DNA of 6,992 nt from an uncultured Rhizobiaceae group bacterium (GCA_905479965.1 CAJQOR010000465.1:1-6992); one strand, 5' to 3'; shown: positions 1-6,544, counted from the first letter of the stretch. Numbers and translations: made by a program. Notes: generated from the sequence alone by a model not told the origin.

Positions 1-54
1 TGCAGCACCTAATCCTGACGCTCCGCCAGACACTATGATGGATCTATTTTTCAT
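1..54 (-). CDS. Short-chain dehydrogenase/reductase (SDR), N-terminal fragment
   Basis: Only the first 18 codons are in the window; the gene continues past the left edge. The translation MKNRSIIVSGGASGLGAA is a first beta strand followed by the glycine-rich turn of a Rossmann fold (GGASGLG, matching the GxxxGxG cofactor motif of classical SDRs). Such enzymes are NAD(P)H-dependent oxidoreductases, usually cytosolic; the substrate cannot be inferred from this fragment. The start is well supported: GAGGAGA lies on the minus strand at 62-68, seven bases before the ATG. The gene is divergent from the AraC regulator at 123, which makes it the natural regulatory target of that protein, though this is inference. 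Other nucleotide-binding families share the glycine loop, but the SGGASGLGAA spelling is characteristic of SDRs. Confidence 0.82.
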   Translation of the reverse strand, partial: MKNRSIIVSGGASGLGAA

Positions 55-98
55 GCGAAATTCTCCTCAAATTACATCGTAGCACTTGTTTTTATTCG

Positions 99-104
99 TA
101 TATA
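99..104 (-). promoter_or_regulatory. Possible -10 element (TATATA) of the SDR gene
   Basis: On the minus strand TATATA lies about 45 bases before the SDR start. No good -35 hexamer stands 16-18 bases upstream; that region is instead occupied by the GTCA/TGAC repeats at 107-130. A good -10 without a -35, next to an operator-like array, is the pattern expected of a promoter that needs an activator. This is a weak call made by eye. Confidence 0.3.
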
Positions 105-133
105 GTGTCATGAAACGTCAATATGTTGACACT
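104..133. promoter_or_regulatory. Operator-like array of phased GTCA/TGAC repeats over the araC-type start codon
   Basis: AGTGTCA (104-110) and TGACACT (127-133) form a perfect 7-bp inverted repeat with a 16-bp spacer. Inside it, GTCAA (117-121) and TTGAC (126-130) form a second dyad around TATG. The tetramers GTCA, GTCA and TGAC begin at 107, 117 and 127, exactly one helical turn apart. The array covers the start codon of the AraC-type gene and lies just upstream of the possible SDR -10. Binding here would suit autorepression plus activation of the SDR gene. The repeats are visible in the sequence; the role is inferred. Confidence 0.4.
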
Positions 134-1139
134 AAATGACAATAAACATCCATCGATCCCTGTTGCGAAAATCTTCGTTGATGAAGTGCTGGATCGAGCT
201 GAAAAGGCTGATATTGATTTAGGGCTAATGCTTGAAAAGTTGGATATTTGCCCGACACAATTGAGCAGCCTTACGACAAATGAGTTTGGAAAAATTTGGT
301 TGGAAATATCTTATCAAATGGATGATGAATTGTTTGGCTTGGGTAAGCGAGCCATGCGATCGGGCAGCACAACGTTGCTCGGTCATGCTGTTGCCAGCGC
401 CGATACATTTGAAATTTATCTCAATCGTTTGTTACGCTTTTTAAAAATTGCGGTGGAAGAGCCATATGGAGCGATCAAGTATACCAAAGATAATTGTATC
501 ATTACATTAAAAGAAACTGGCGCGCCAAATTCTGCCTTTGCCTATCGCGCCATGTTTTTAATCATTCATGGTTTTAATTGTTGGGCTGCCAGAGAGCGCA
601 TTCCACTCAAGGAAGTCTCATTTAGATGTAAAGAACCAAATCAAGCCAATGACTATAGTCATTTTTTTGGGGTACCGGTTTCATTTGAAGCGCCATTTAA
701 CAGAATAGTGTTGGATCAAAAATACATGAAACGTAAGGTCCGACACTCTGAAAAGGATTTGAAAAAGTTCCTTAGGACTCTGCCTGAAGCATTCTTGAGA
801 GGTTATTATGATACCGAAAGTCTGCATTATCTTATTGTACAAAAATGCTTAAAAACACCACTTCACAACTGGCCTAATAGCAATACATTGGCATTGGAGC
901 TTGGCATGTCCCGATCTACACTCCACAGACGCATGAAAGACGCAGGTCTTAATCTTAAACAATTAAAGGACGAGGCAAGAAAGAAAAATGCGATCGAATT
1001 GCTAACGAATACTGATATGCCGGTTTCGATAATCGCTACTGAACTCGGTTACAATGAGCACAGCTCTTTCTACCGTGCATTTACGCGCTGGTTTAACCAA
1101 ACGCCGATGGATTTTAGGTCTACGAAATCAAAAAATTGA
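123..1139 (+). CDS. AraC family transcriptional regulator with arabinose-binding-type N-terminal domain
   Basis: A 338-aa cytosolic DNA-binding regulator. Residues about 25-205 resemble the AraC arabinose-binding-type domain (Arabinose_bd family), including the stretch LGHAVASADTFEIYLNRLLRF near 86-106. Residues about 252-334 form the double helix-turn-helix of the AraC/XylS family: the first helix pair contains LALELGMSRSTLHRRMK (256-272), and the second contains IATELGYNEHSSFYRAFTRW followed by the family signature NQTPMDFR (325-332). The length is typical of this subfamily, which includes regulators of amino-acid, fatty-acid and alcohol catabolism in proteobacteria. The ATG at 123 has no convincing Shine-Dalgarno sequence and lies inside the dyad array, so translation may be weak or regulated. 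No other in-frame start near the N-terminus looks better. It is divergent from an SDR gene, its probable target. The effector is unknown. Confidence 0.9.
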   Translation: MLTLNDNKHPSIPVAKIFVDEVLDRAEKADIDLGLMLEKLDICPTQLSSLTTNEFGKIWLEISYQMDDELFGLGKRAMRSGSTTLLGHAVASADTFEIYLNRLLRFLKIAVEEPYGAIKYTKDNCIITLKETGAPNSAFAYRAMFLIIHGFNCWAARERIPLKEVSFRCKEPNQANDYSHFFGVPVSFEAPFNRIVLDQKYMKRKVRHSEKDLKKFLRTLPEAFLRGYYDTESLHYLIVQKCLKTPLHNWPNSNTLALELGMSRSTLHRRMKDAGLNLKQLKDEARKKNAIELLTNTDMPVSIIATELGYNEHSSFYRAFTRWFNQTPMDFRSTKSKN

Positions 1140-1163
1140 CACGCGATGACGCCATATTACACA

Positions 1164-1190
1164 AGAACCTGCCACTCACTGGCAGGTTCT
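1164..1190. terminator. Hairpin between convergent genes, probable bidirectional terminator
   Basis: AGAACCTGCCA (1164-1174) pairs perfectly with TGGCAGGTTCT (1180-1190), giving an 11-bp stem with a 5-base CTCAC loop. It lies in the 65-bp gap between the stops of the AraC-type gene and glnN. There is no clean run of U after the stem on the plus strand; the minus-strand transcript continues UUCUUGUGU, which is moderately U-rich and favours use by glnN. Confidence 0.7.
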
Positions 1191-1204
1191 AGCATCTCGA
1201 CTTG

Positions 1205-3385
1205 CTACTTAATGAATAACATTTCTTGATATGTTGGCAATGGCCACAGGTCATCAGCAACCATTGATTCCAATTCATCTACATAACCACGAACTTCCAG
1301 CATCTTCGGCAAGATATCGTCTTTGATCATGAAGCAGTGAGCAGAAACATCTGCTGCGTCATGCTCACTGGCCTTAAGTGCCTCAAGCTCAGTGACAGAA
1401 TCTTGCAGGCTTTTGATAAGATCTGTGATTTTTGAAATCGTCGTATGATCAGCATCAACACCAATTGCTTTTAGACTTGCAAGACTTGATGCAAGTTCAC
1501 CTTGGTACCGAACTGCTGCGGGGAAGATCATCGTTTTGGCGATTTCTACAACAAGATTAGATTCAACATTCACTGCAGCGATATATTGTTCGGCATAAAC
1601 TTCATAACGAGAGTCTAATTCACGCTCGGACAGAACACTATATTTTCCGAATAATTCAACATAAGCAGGTTCTTTGATGACGCCCAATGCATCTGGTGTT
1701 GTGACAAGGTTGGGAAGACCGCGGGCTGCAGCTTCTGTTTGCCATTCTTCTGCATAACCATCACCATTGAACACAACGCTTGAACATTCTTCCCAAACTG
1801 CCTTTGCGTAGGCTGCAACAGCTTTACCAAGGAGTTCAGGTGTAGAGGTATCTGCAGCTTCCAACATTGCTGCCGCTTCATCAAGTGCTTCAGCCATGAT
1901 GGTATTCATAGCAACCATTGGGCCGGCGATTGATTGGTTGGAACCAACGGCGCGGAACTCAAAGCGGTTACCCGTAAACGCCATAGGGCTTGTGCGGTTG
2001 CGGTCTCCAGAATCTTTTGGAATTTGTGGCAAGACATCAACACCAAGATTAAGTGGTGTTTTCTTCGATGTGACAGGACTACCATTCACAATAGATTCCA
2101 TCACTTCGTTTAGTTCGGCACCTAAGAAAACAGACAAAATCGCAGGTGGTGCTTCATTCGCACCAAGACGGTGATCATTTGATGCAGATGCAACAACAGA
2201 ACGAAGAAGTGTTGCGTGTTTATAGACTGCAGAAATCATAGCTGCGCAAAATACGATAAATTGTGTGTTTTCTGCAGGTGTGTCGCCAGGATCGAAAAGA
2301 TTGCCAGCTTTTGGTGAGCCCATCGAGAAGTTGACATGCTTACCACTGCCGTTGACGCCGGCAAATGGTTTTTCATGTAGGAGTGCCGTCATACCGTATT
2401 TGGTTGCCACTTTTTTGATTGTGGTCATCACCAATTGTTGGTGATCGGTCGCGACATTGGCCATTTCAAATACGGGTGCAAATTCAAACTGGCCGGGGGC
2501 CACTTCATTGTGCCTCGTTTTTGCCGGAATACCTAGTTTAAAACACTCCCTTTCAACCTCAAACATAAATGCTTGGACACGCTCGGGAATTGCACCAAAA
2601 TAATGGTCATCAAATTCTTGGCCTTTCGGTGGCATTGCGCCAAACAAAGTGCGGCCACAAGAAAGAAGATCTGGGCGCGCATGGTAGAAGTGATTATCAA
2701 CGAGGAAGTATTCTTGTTCTGCACCCGCAGTTGATGAAACAAATGGTCCATCATTTCCAAAGAATTTCAAGACACGCTGTGTATGTTCATTTAAAGCCTG
2801 CATCGAACGTAGCACAGGAGTTTTCTTATCAAGTGCTTCACCTGTCCAAGAGACAAAGGCCGTCGGAATACAAAGCGTCGTACCGTTTGGATTTTCGATA
2901 ATATAGGCCGGGCTTGTTACATCCCAAATTGTATAGCCGCGCGCTTCAAATGTTTGGCGAATGCCACCATTTGGAAACGATGACCCATCTGGTTCACCTT
3001 GAATCAAAGCCTTACCAGCAAATGAGGCCATAGTGCCACCATTGCCATCGGGATCAAAAAATGAATCATGTTTTTCAGCTGTTAGGCCAGTGAGTGGGTA
3101 AAAAACGTGCGCGTAATGTGTCACGCCTTTAGAAATTGCCCATGTCTTCATAGCCTCAGCAACAGCATCTGCTGTGGTAATATCCAGCGCTTCGCCTGAT
3201 GTGATGGTTTTTTTGAGCGACTTGAAAATAGACTTGGGAAGACGTTGTTCCATTTCATTGAGACTAAAAACATTATCACCCCAGATGCTACTGGTTGGGC
3301 TTGAAGCAAAATCGAAACCGGATTCAATAGTTGGTGTTGAGGTTATCGCCGAAATGGCATTTAAACGTACAGAGTTCCCGCTCAT
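1205..3385 (-). CDS. glnN: Glutamine synthetase type III (GSIII)
   Basis: A 726-aa enzyme that makes glutamine from glutamate, ammonia and ATP in the cytosol. The length fits GSIII (about 700-730 aa) rather than GSI or GSII (about 350-470 aa). GSIII-specific N-terminal stretches are visible: [22 protein letters not shown] (88-109) and [21 protein letters not shown] (135-155). Catalytic-core motifs follow: [10 protein letters not shown] (221-230) with metal-binding glutamates, [14 protein letters not shown] (291-304), the ammonia/glutamate-site stretch [12 protein letters not shown] (344-355), [10 protein letters not shown] (406-415) and [18 protein letters not shown] (462-479). The C-terminal region (about 490-726) is mostly helical, as in the GSIII dodecamer. 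The start is supported by AGGAGA (minus strand, 3391-3396), five bases before the ATG. The gene is monocistronic here, with no glnB/glnK or amtB beside it, and is preceded by a sigma-54 promoter match. No frameshift or missing motif was found. Confidence 0.96.
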   Translation of the reverse strand: MSGNSVRLNAISAITSTPTIESGFDFASSPTSSIWGDNVFSLNEMEQRLPKSIFKSLKKTITSGEALDITTADAVAEAMKTWAISKGVTHYAHVFYPLTGLTAEKHDSFFDPDGNGGTMASFAGKALIQGEPDGSSFPNGGIRQTFEARGYTIWDVTSPAYIIENPNGTTLCIPTAFVSWTGEALDKKTPVLRSMQALNEHTQRVLKFFGNDGPFVSSTAGAEQEYFLVDNHFYHARPDLLSCGRTLFGAMPPKGQEFDDHYFGAIPERVQAFMFEVERECFKLGIPAKTRHNEVAPGQFEFAPVFEMANVATDHQQLVMTTIKKVATKYGMTALLHEKPFAGVNGSGKHVNFSMGSPKAGNLFDPGDTPAENTQFIVFCAAMISAVYKHATLLRSVVASASNDHRLGANEAPPAILSVFLGAELNEVMESIVNGSPVTSKKTPLNLGVDVLPQIPKDSGDRNRTSPMAFTGNRFEFRAVGSNQSIAGPMVAMNTIMAEALDEAAAMLEAADTSTPELLGKAVAAYAKAVWEECSSVVFNGDGYAEEWQTEAAARGLPNLVTTPDALGVIKEPAYVELFGKYSVLSERELDSRYEVYAEQYIAAVNVESNLVVEIAKTMIFPAAVRYQGELASSLASLKAIGVDADHTTISKITDLIKSLQDSVTELEALKASEHDAADVSAHCFMIKDDILPKMLEVRGYVDELESMVADDLWPLPTYQEMLFIK

Positions 3386-3426
3386 ATTTTTCTCCTAAAC
3401 GAAACATGGATTTTCGTAATTACACA

Positions 3427-3442
3427 AGCAATTTTCATGCCA
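3427..3442 (-). promoter_or_regulatory. Sigma-54 (RpoN) -24/-12 promoter of glnN
   Basis: The minus strand reads TGGCATGAAAATTGCT. It agrees with the consensus TGGCACGNNNNTTGCW at every fixed position but one (T for C at position 6), with GG and GC separated by exactly ten bases. Transcription would begin near 3416, leaving a leader of about 31 nt that contains the glnN Shine-Dalgarno. This implies activation by NtrC or another sigma-54 activator under nitrogen limitation. No sigma-70 promoter of similar quality is visible nearer the gene. Confidence 0.75.
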
Positions 3443-3544
3443 CTTAATTTGCACTTATTTCGGGGAAAACACGGCTTAGATGAATAATTTCGCCTAATTT
3501 TTAAACACAGCGATTAGTTTTGTTGCACCTTAACAGATGTAGCA

Positions 3545-3568
3545 ATCATGACAGTTGAAACACATGAT
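3545..3568. repeat. Inverted repeat ATCATG/CATGAT
   Basis: ATCATG (3545-3550) and CATGAT (3563-3568) are perfect inverted arms with a 12-bp spacer. The repeat lies about 130-150 bp upstream of the predicted glnN transcription start, a normal distance for a sigma-54 activator site. The sequence does not resemble the NtrC consensus, so its role is open. Confidence 0.3.
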
Positions 3569-3628
3569 CAAATTTACTCATCCTTGTTACAAACAATAGC
3601 GACTAAGAAGCGAGTTGTTATGCCAAAT

Positions 3629-3644
3629 TGCAAGGCAACATCCA
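3629..3644 (-). promoter_or_regulatory. Weaker second sigma-54-like site upstream of glnN
   Basis: The minus strand reads TGGATGTTGCCTTGCA, which keeps the GG-N10-GC frame and the TTGCA -12 block but loses CACG after the GG. It would start transcription near 3617 with a leader of about 230 nt. The promoter at 3427-3442 is clearly better, so this may be a secondary start or chance. Confidence 0.25.
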
Positions 3645-3677
3645 CCCCCTTCTGAAATTAGTTCAGCATGTCTGAGT

Positions 3678-3707
3678 TTGAAATCTGGTTTAAAGTAGAC
3701 CTTTAAT
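3678..3707 (+). promoter_or_regulatory. Possible sigma-70 promoter of the secreted-protein gene
   Basis: TTGAAA (3678-3683) and TTTAAT (3702-3707) are separated by 18 bp. Each hexamer differs from consensus at one or two positions. It would leave a leader of about 150 nt before the ATG at 3865, which includes the palindrome at 3735-3760. The region is AT-rich, so chance matches are likely. Confidence 0.3.
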
Positions 3708-3734
3708 ACTTATCCAATGATATTCAGCGCGCAC

Positions 3735-3760
3735 ACGTTCTAAAGCACGATTTCGAACGT
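3735..3760. repeat. 26-bp imperfect palindrome upstream of the secreted-protein gene
   Basis: ACGTTC (3735-3740) pairs with GAACGT (3755-3760); after one mismatch, AAA (3742-3744) pairs with TTT (3751-3753), leaving a 6-base GCACGA loop. It could be an operator or a leader hairpin. It is too weak and too far from either upstream gene end to be a convincing terminator. Confidence 0.35.
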
Positions 3761-3864
3761 ATTCAATCATAATTCAAGGCTCATATTCAACACCAAGTTC
3801 ACTAAATGCTGGCAGCTCAGCACATTGCAGAGTTTTCATTTCAATAATTTTAGGAACTAAAATA

Positions 3865-4431
3865 ATGATAAAACCTAACATTTTTTCCTTCTTTTTGAGC
3901 CCCGTTTTGCTCTCGTATTTTTCTGTACATATTGCGCTTGCCGATATTGCAAAGAAAAACGATTTATCGATCACGAGAAATGCCGTTGAGACTAACAGTG
4001 GTCAAGTAATCCCCATAGGAGCATTTGGAATAGTAAAAATAGCAAAGCCCCGTCAAGCTACTCTGCTAGACCTGCGAGGGATGGCTGGCAGCGGTGATGT
4101 AATTCTGCGAAGCCATGAGCGGGGATATTGCCTAACCTTTCCTTTAAGGTTTGTGGCCGGAGACTTTGGTGGCGATAAGATCTCGACTTACACCGTCGAC
4201 CCTGTGGAGTTTATTATTAAGAGTAGGCGCGTTGCCAAAGCACTGGCAGATGGTGTCGATATTATAAGTGAGGATTATAGAGTGGACAACCGTGACCATC
4301 CTGACGCTGAAATAATAATTGCGACTGGACTTGGCGAAGACTTTGGATTTGTCTTAAATCCTGGTCGCAACCTCTGGACCGAGCTGTGGGGAATAAAAAT
4401 TTCCCGAATTTCGTGTTCACCACGGCCTTGA
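3865..4431 (+). CDS. Secreted protein of unknown function
   Basis: A 188-aa protein that I do not recognise. It begins with a Sec signal peptide: MIKPN, a hydrophobic stretch (about 7-25), then ALA (24-26) before Asp27, a good signal peptidase I site. No lipobox is seen. The mature part of about 160 residues is polar and looks rich in beta strands (for example VIPIGAFGIVKIA at 48-60 and VEFIIKS at 114-120). It has only two cysteines, Cys89 and Cys184, which could form a disulfide in the periplasm or outside the cell. No catalytic motif, transmembrane helix or repeat is evident after the signal. The start is supported by an upstream AGGA nine bases before the ATG and by an in-frame stop just above it. 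It stands alone and converges on the membrane AraC-type gene, with its stop 23 bp from that gene's end. Confidence 0.8.
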   Translation: MIKPNIFSFFLSPVLLSYFSVHIALADIAKKNDLSITRNAVETNSGQVIPIGAFGIVKIAKPRQATLLDLRGMAGSGDVILRSHERGYCLTFPLRFVAGDFGGDKISTYTVDPVEFIIKSRRVAKALADGVDIISEDYRVDNRDHPDAEIIIATGLGEDFGFVLNPGRNLWTELWGIKISRISCSPRP

Positions 4432-4443
4432 CCACGTAACAAC

Positions 4444-4467
4444 GGCAGGTGGCTTCAACCGCCTGCC
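4444..4467. terminator. GC-rich hairpin at the convergent junction, possible bidirectional terminator
   Basis: GGCAGGTGG (4444-4452) pairs with CCGCCTGCC (4459-4467) around a 6-base CTTCAA loop. The plus transcript has nine pairs with one U-G wobble; the minus transcript has one A-C mismatch. The hairpin follows the secreted-protein stop by 12 bp and overlaps the last codons of the minus-strand regulator. Neither side has a proper U-run, so it may be a Rho-assisted or 3'-protecting stem. It shares the CCTGCC/GGCAGG core with the hairpin at 1164-1190. Confidence 0.5.
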
Positions 4468-5477
4468 ACTATCGCCCGATACTGAGATGGGGTTTGCCCA
4501 GTTATTCTGCGAAATTCTGTATTGAAGCTTGATTTCGATATGAACCCAGAATCAAACATGATTTCAGTGATTGATAAATCCGTTTCCGCTAACGCCAGTT
4601 TCGCGTGACGTATACGATAACCGTTCACATAGCGTGAAAAGTTCTCACCCGTCTTTCTGTTCGTCGCATTTGATATGCGTCTTGCAGGCATAGACAAACG
4701 CTTAGCCACACGCACCAGCGTTAGGTTGCTGTCTCTGAAGAGTTCTTTTTCACTTATAAGCTTATCGACGGTTTCTAATATTTTACCATCCGCCTCGGTG
4801 GCTGGTTCTTGCTTATTTTTGGAATATTCAGGTGTTCTAAAAATAAGTGGCACTCCAACGAGTGTGACCACAAATGCAAATGCGGCGAATATGCCAGACA
4901 CGCCACTTATTAGCCCAAGAAGGAGTGGCTTTGCAGCAAATACACTAACGGCGAATAATAACCCGTCGACGGCAATCATGATCCCCAGCAATGCAAGAGT
5001 TGCAAACATCACCAGTTTGAGTTGTTTATATGCGAACGGCGACAAATGTAAAAAATCATCTGGGCTATAAAGAAGTAATCTTGCGATCAAAACGAGATAG
5101 AGGCAATTGATTATAAGCACATAAAAATCAACGGAAATTGGTATTGATAATAAAATTAGAACAATAGCGACGAACACGGATAGTGCGACCCATAACAACA
5201 ATCGGTACCATTCAGAATCCTGCTCTATGGATAGCGCCCTATATCCCAGATATGCAGTTGGCGCTGCCATCACCGCAAGCATAGGCTGGATGGGCGTTAT
5301 CCACTGAATTTCGTATGAGATTCGCAAGCCCAAAATGAAAGCAATACTTCCTAAACATAGCAAAAATAGGCAGAGGAAAATGCGCGCACGACCCAAGATC
5401 CTGTCACTTTGCGCCAAAGTAACAGCAGCAATCAGAGTGAGAACACTTACCAACCATACAACAGGAAAATCAGTCAT
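4455..5477 (-). CDS. Membrane-embedded AraC family regulator (about seven TM segments plus C-terminal HTH)
   Basis: About 340 aa. The N-terminal two thirds consist of about seven hydrophobic segments (roughly residues 7-24, 34-53, 64-82, 94-114, 119-137, 155-183 and 186-214), followed by a charged linker (about 216-238) and an AraC-type double helix-turn-helix (about 240-336). In the DNA-binding part, LTLVRVAKRLSMPARRISNATNR (254-276) is the first HTH, and ITEIMFDSGFISKSSFNTEFRRITGQTPSQYR (305-336) is the second with the family signature. The DNA-binding domain must face the cytosol, so the protein probably senses a membrane or periplasmic signal; the ligand is unknown. The ATG at 5475-5477 is chosen. 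A TTG two codons upstream (5481-5483) is an alternative, with GGAT six bases before it, so the start is uncertain by two residues. It lies downstream of lysR on the same strand across a 144-bp gap, so it probably has its own promoter. Confidence 0.88.
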   Translation of the reverse strand: MTDFPVVWLVSVLTLIAAVTLAQSDRILGRARIFLCLFLLCLGSIAFILGLRISYEIQWITPIQPMLAVMAAPTAYLGYRALSIEQDSEWYRLLLWVALSVFVAIVLILLSIPISVDFYVLIINCLYLVLIARLLLYSPDDFLHLSPFAYKQLKLVMFATLALLGIMIAVDGLLFAVSVFAAKPLLLGLISGVSGIFAAFAFVVTLVGVPLIFRTPEYSKNKQEPATEADGKILETVDKLISEKELFRDSNLTLVRVAKRLSMPARRISNATNRKTGENFSRYVNGYRIRHAKLALAETDLSITEIMFDSGFISKSSFNTEFRRITGQTPSQYRAIVAGG

Positions 5478-5621
5478 GTTCAATGGATAATCCGCTTCGG
5501 GAAATTTTTCAATATTATGAGCATTGCTATGTTATCCTAAGTCAGTTCAACCTATCTGATGCTGCCTTTTGCGCTGTATTATTAAAACACTGACCTTCGT
5601 CCTCTATGAAAGCATAACCTT

Positions 5622-6518
5622 TTAAACGCGCTTGAGGCATTCATATGGTCTTTTCAGCTGCTGTGCCAAAAAGTCCATGACCAACCTTATGCGCTTGTTG
5701 TAATGAACATCTGCATGACAGGCGATCCAAAGATCAAGATCAGGCAATGCTAAGTCTGGCAAAACGCGTATCACTCCTGGCCAACGTCTAGCCAGACCCT
5801 GATGAGTTACACCAATACCAAGACCCGATCGAATGGCCTCTATGTGACTTAAGATACTATCGCACCTGAAAATAAAATCCGAAGGCTTAAACTCTTCACC
5901 GAGTTGCCGCGCGACCTCTATTAGTGATGTTTCCCGATCAAACCCGATAATATTATGATCATGTAGGTCCGATAAACGCTTAGGTGCAAATCGAGCTTGC
6001 AGGTAGTCTTCATGGGCAAAAAGCCCTAATGGTAGATCCGCAATTTTTCTCGCGACTAAATCGTTTTGTCTTGGCCTGAACATTCTAATTGCAACATCTG
6101 CATCCCGCTGCAAAAGATTTGATGCCGTGTTGGAGACGATTAATTCAATTTCAACGTTGGGATGGTGTTGTGCGAATATTGGCAATATCCGTGGCAAAAT
6201 TAAAACCCCGAATATCTCATTGGCGGAAATGCGAACCAATCCCTCAACGGTTTCATCAAAACCAGCTGCACGTCGTTCAAACTCATTTGCAGAAATTGCC
6301 ATTTCATCGGCGGTTAAAACAAGATCACTGCCTTGGTCTGTAATCTTCATACCTTCGCGACTGCGTATAAACAGGGGTATTTTCAGCGCATCCTCCAACA
6401 GATCAATGTGCCTGCCGACTGTCGGTTGGGTTAAGCCAAGTTCCCGTGAAGCTGCCGAAAGAGAGCCCGTTTTGGCCACCGATTTGAATGTTCGAATGAG
6501 GTCCCAAGATAAGTTCAT
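5622..6518 (-). CDS. LysR family transcriptional regulator
   Basis: A 298-aa cytosolic regulator of standard LysR length. The N-terminal winged HTH spans about residues 1-60: DLIRTFKSVAKTGSLSAASRELGLTQPTVGRHIDLLEDAL shows the usual LxxF...GSxxxAAxxLxxTQPxVxxxIxxLE pattern. A linker helix follows (about 61-88), then a periplasmic-binding-protein-like effector domain (about 92-288), with the VRISANEIFGVLILPRILPIFAQHHP stretch typical of subunit 1. The DADVAIRM motif (139-146) occurs in LysR proteins of the group often found beside oxidoreductase or SRPBCC genes. No Shine-Dalgarno precedes the ATG. It is divergent from the SRPBCC gene at 6645, its likely target along with its own promoter. The effector cannot be told from sequence. 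No terminator hairpin was found after its stop. Confidence 0.93.
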   Translation of the reverse strand: MNLSWDLIRTFKSVAKTGSLSAASRELGLTQPTVGRHIDLLEDALKIPLFIRSREGMKITDQGSDLVLTADEMAISANEFERRAAGFDETVEGLVRISANEIFGVLILPRILPIFAQHHPNVEIELIVSNTASNLLQRDADVAIRMFRPRQNDLVARKIADLPLGLFAHEDYLQARFAPKRLSDLHDHNIIGFDRETSLIEVARQLGEEFKPSDFIFRCDSILSHIEAIRSGLGIGVTHQGLARRWPGVIRVLPDLALPDLDLWIACHADVHYNKRIRLVMDFLAQQLKRPYECLKRV

Positions 6519-6522
6519 ATAG

Positions 6523-6544
6523 TGATATACATTTTTCTATATCA
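6523..6544. promoter_or_regulatory. Dyad operator candidate upstream of lysR
   Basis: TGATATA (6523-6529) and TATATCA (6538-6544) are perfect 7-bp inverted arms with an 8-bp spacer. A second inverted pair, ATATAG (6517-6522) and CTATAT (6537-6542), overlaps it. The dyad sits 5-26 bp upstream of the lysR start and inside its predicted promoter, which suits autorepression. It does not fit the classical T-N11-A LysR box, and the region is very AT-rich, so chance dyads are a concern. Confidence 0.4.

Larger units (their letters stand above)
3443..3864. other. Long intergenic region upstream of glnN and of the secreted-protein gene
   Basis: About 420 bp with no credible gene on either strand. It contains a TTGC/GCAA dyad at 3523-3545, an ATCATG/CATGAT dyad at 3545-3568, a second sigma-54-like site at 3629-3644, a possible plus-strand sigma-70 promoter at 3678-3707, and a 26-bp imperfect palindrome at 3735-3760. 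ATTCA occurs four times between 3722 and 3789. It probably holds activator sites for glnN in its left half and the promoter and leader of the 3865 gene in its right half. A small RNA gene is possible, but no promoter-terminator pair supports one. Confidence 0.5.

Noticed and set aside
2569..2901. Plus-strand open frame of 110 codons inside glnN
   Set aside because: It is antisense to the conserved GSIII core and shows no domain; long shadow frames are expected opposite a 2.2-kb gene.
3438..3453. Plus-strand sigma-54-like sequence TGCCACTTAATTTGCA overlapping the glnN promoter
   Set aside because: The invariant GG of the -24 element is GC, and the nearest plus-strand gene starts about 410 bp downstream. 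It arises because TGCCA is the complement of the TGGCA in the real minus-strand promoter.
3571..3634. Possible small RNA in the long intergenic region
   Set aside because: Short inverted stretches (AACAA/TTGTT, TTGC/GCAA) are present, but there is no promoter plus terminator combination and no strong stem with a U-run.
3774..3974. Minus-strand open frame of 66 codons opposite the secreted-protein start
   Set aside because: It overlaps the signal-peptide coding region of the better supported plus-strand gene, and its product has no recognisable feature.
4675..5070. Plus-strand open frame of 131 codons inside the membrane AraC gene
   Set aside because: It is antisense to a clearly coding gene, has a low-complexity composition, no recognisable domain and no ribosome binding site.
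5481..5483. TTG start for the membrane AraC protein
   Set aside because: An ATG follows two codons later and is the commoner start. GGAT six bases before the TTG keeps it possible, so it is only mentioned as an alternative.
5484..5621. Promoter for the membrane AraC gene in the gap after lysR
   Set aside because: CATAAT-like and TAATAT-like -10 candidates exist on the minus strand, but none has an acceptable -35 at 16-18 bp, so no specific call is made.
6127..6522. Plus-strand open frame of 131 codons antisense to lysR
   Set aside because: It lies opposite the LysR DNA-binding region, whose conserved motifs fix the true frame; the product resembles no family.
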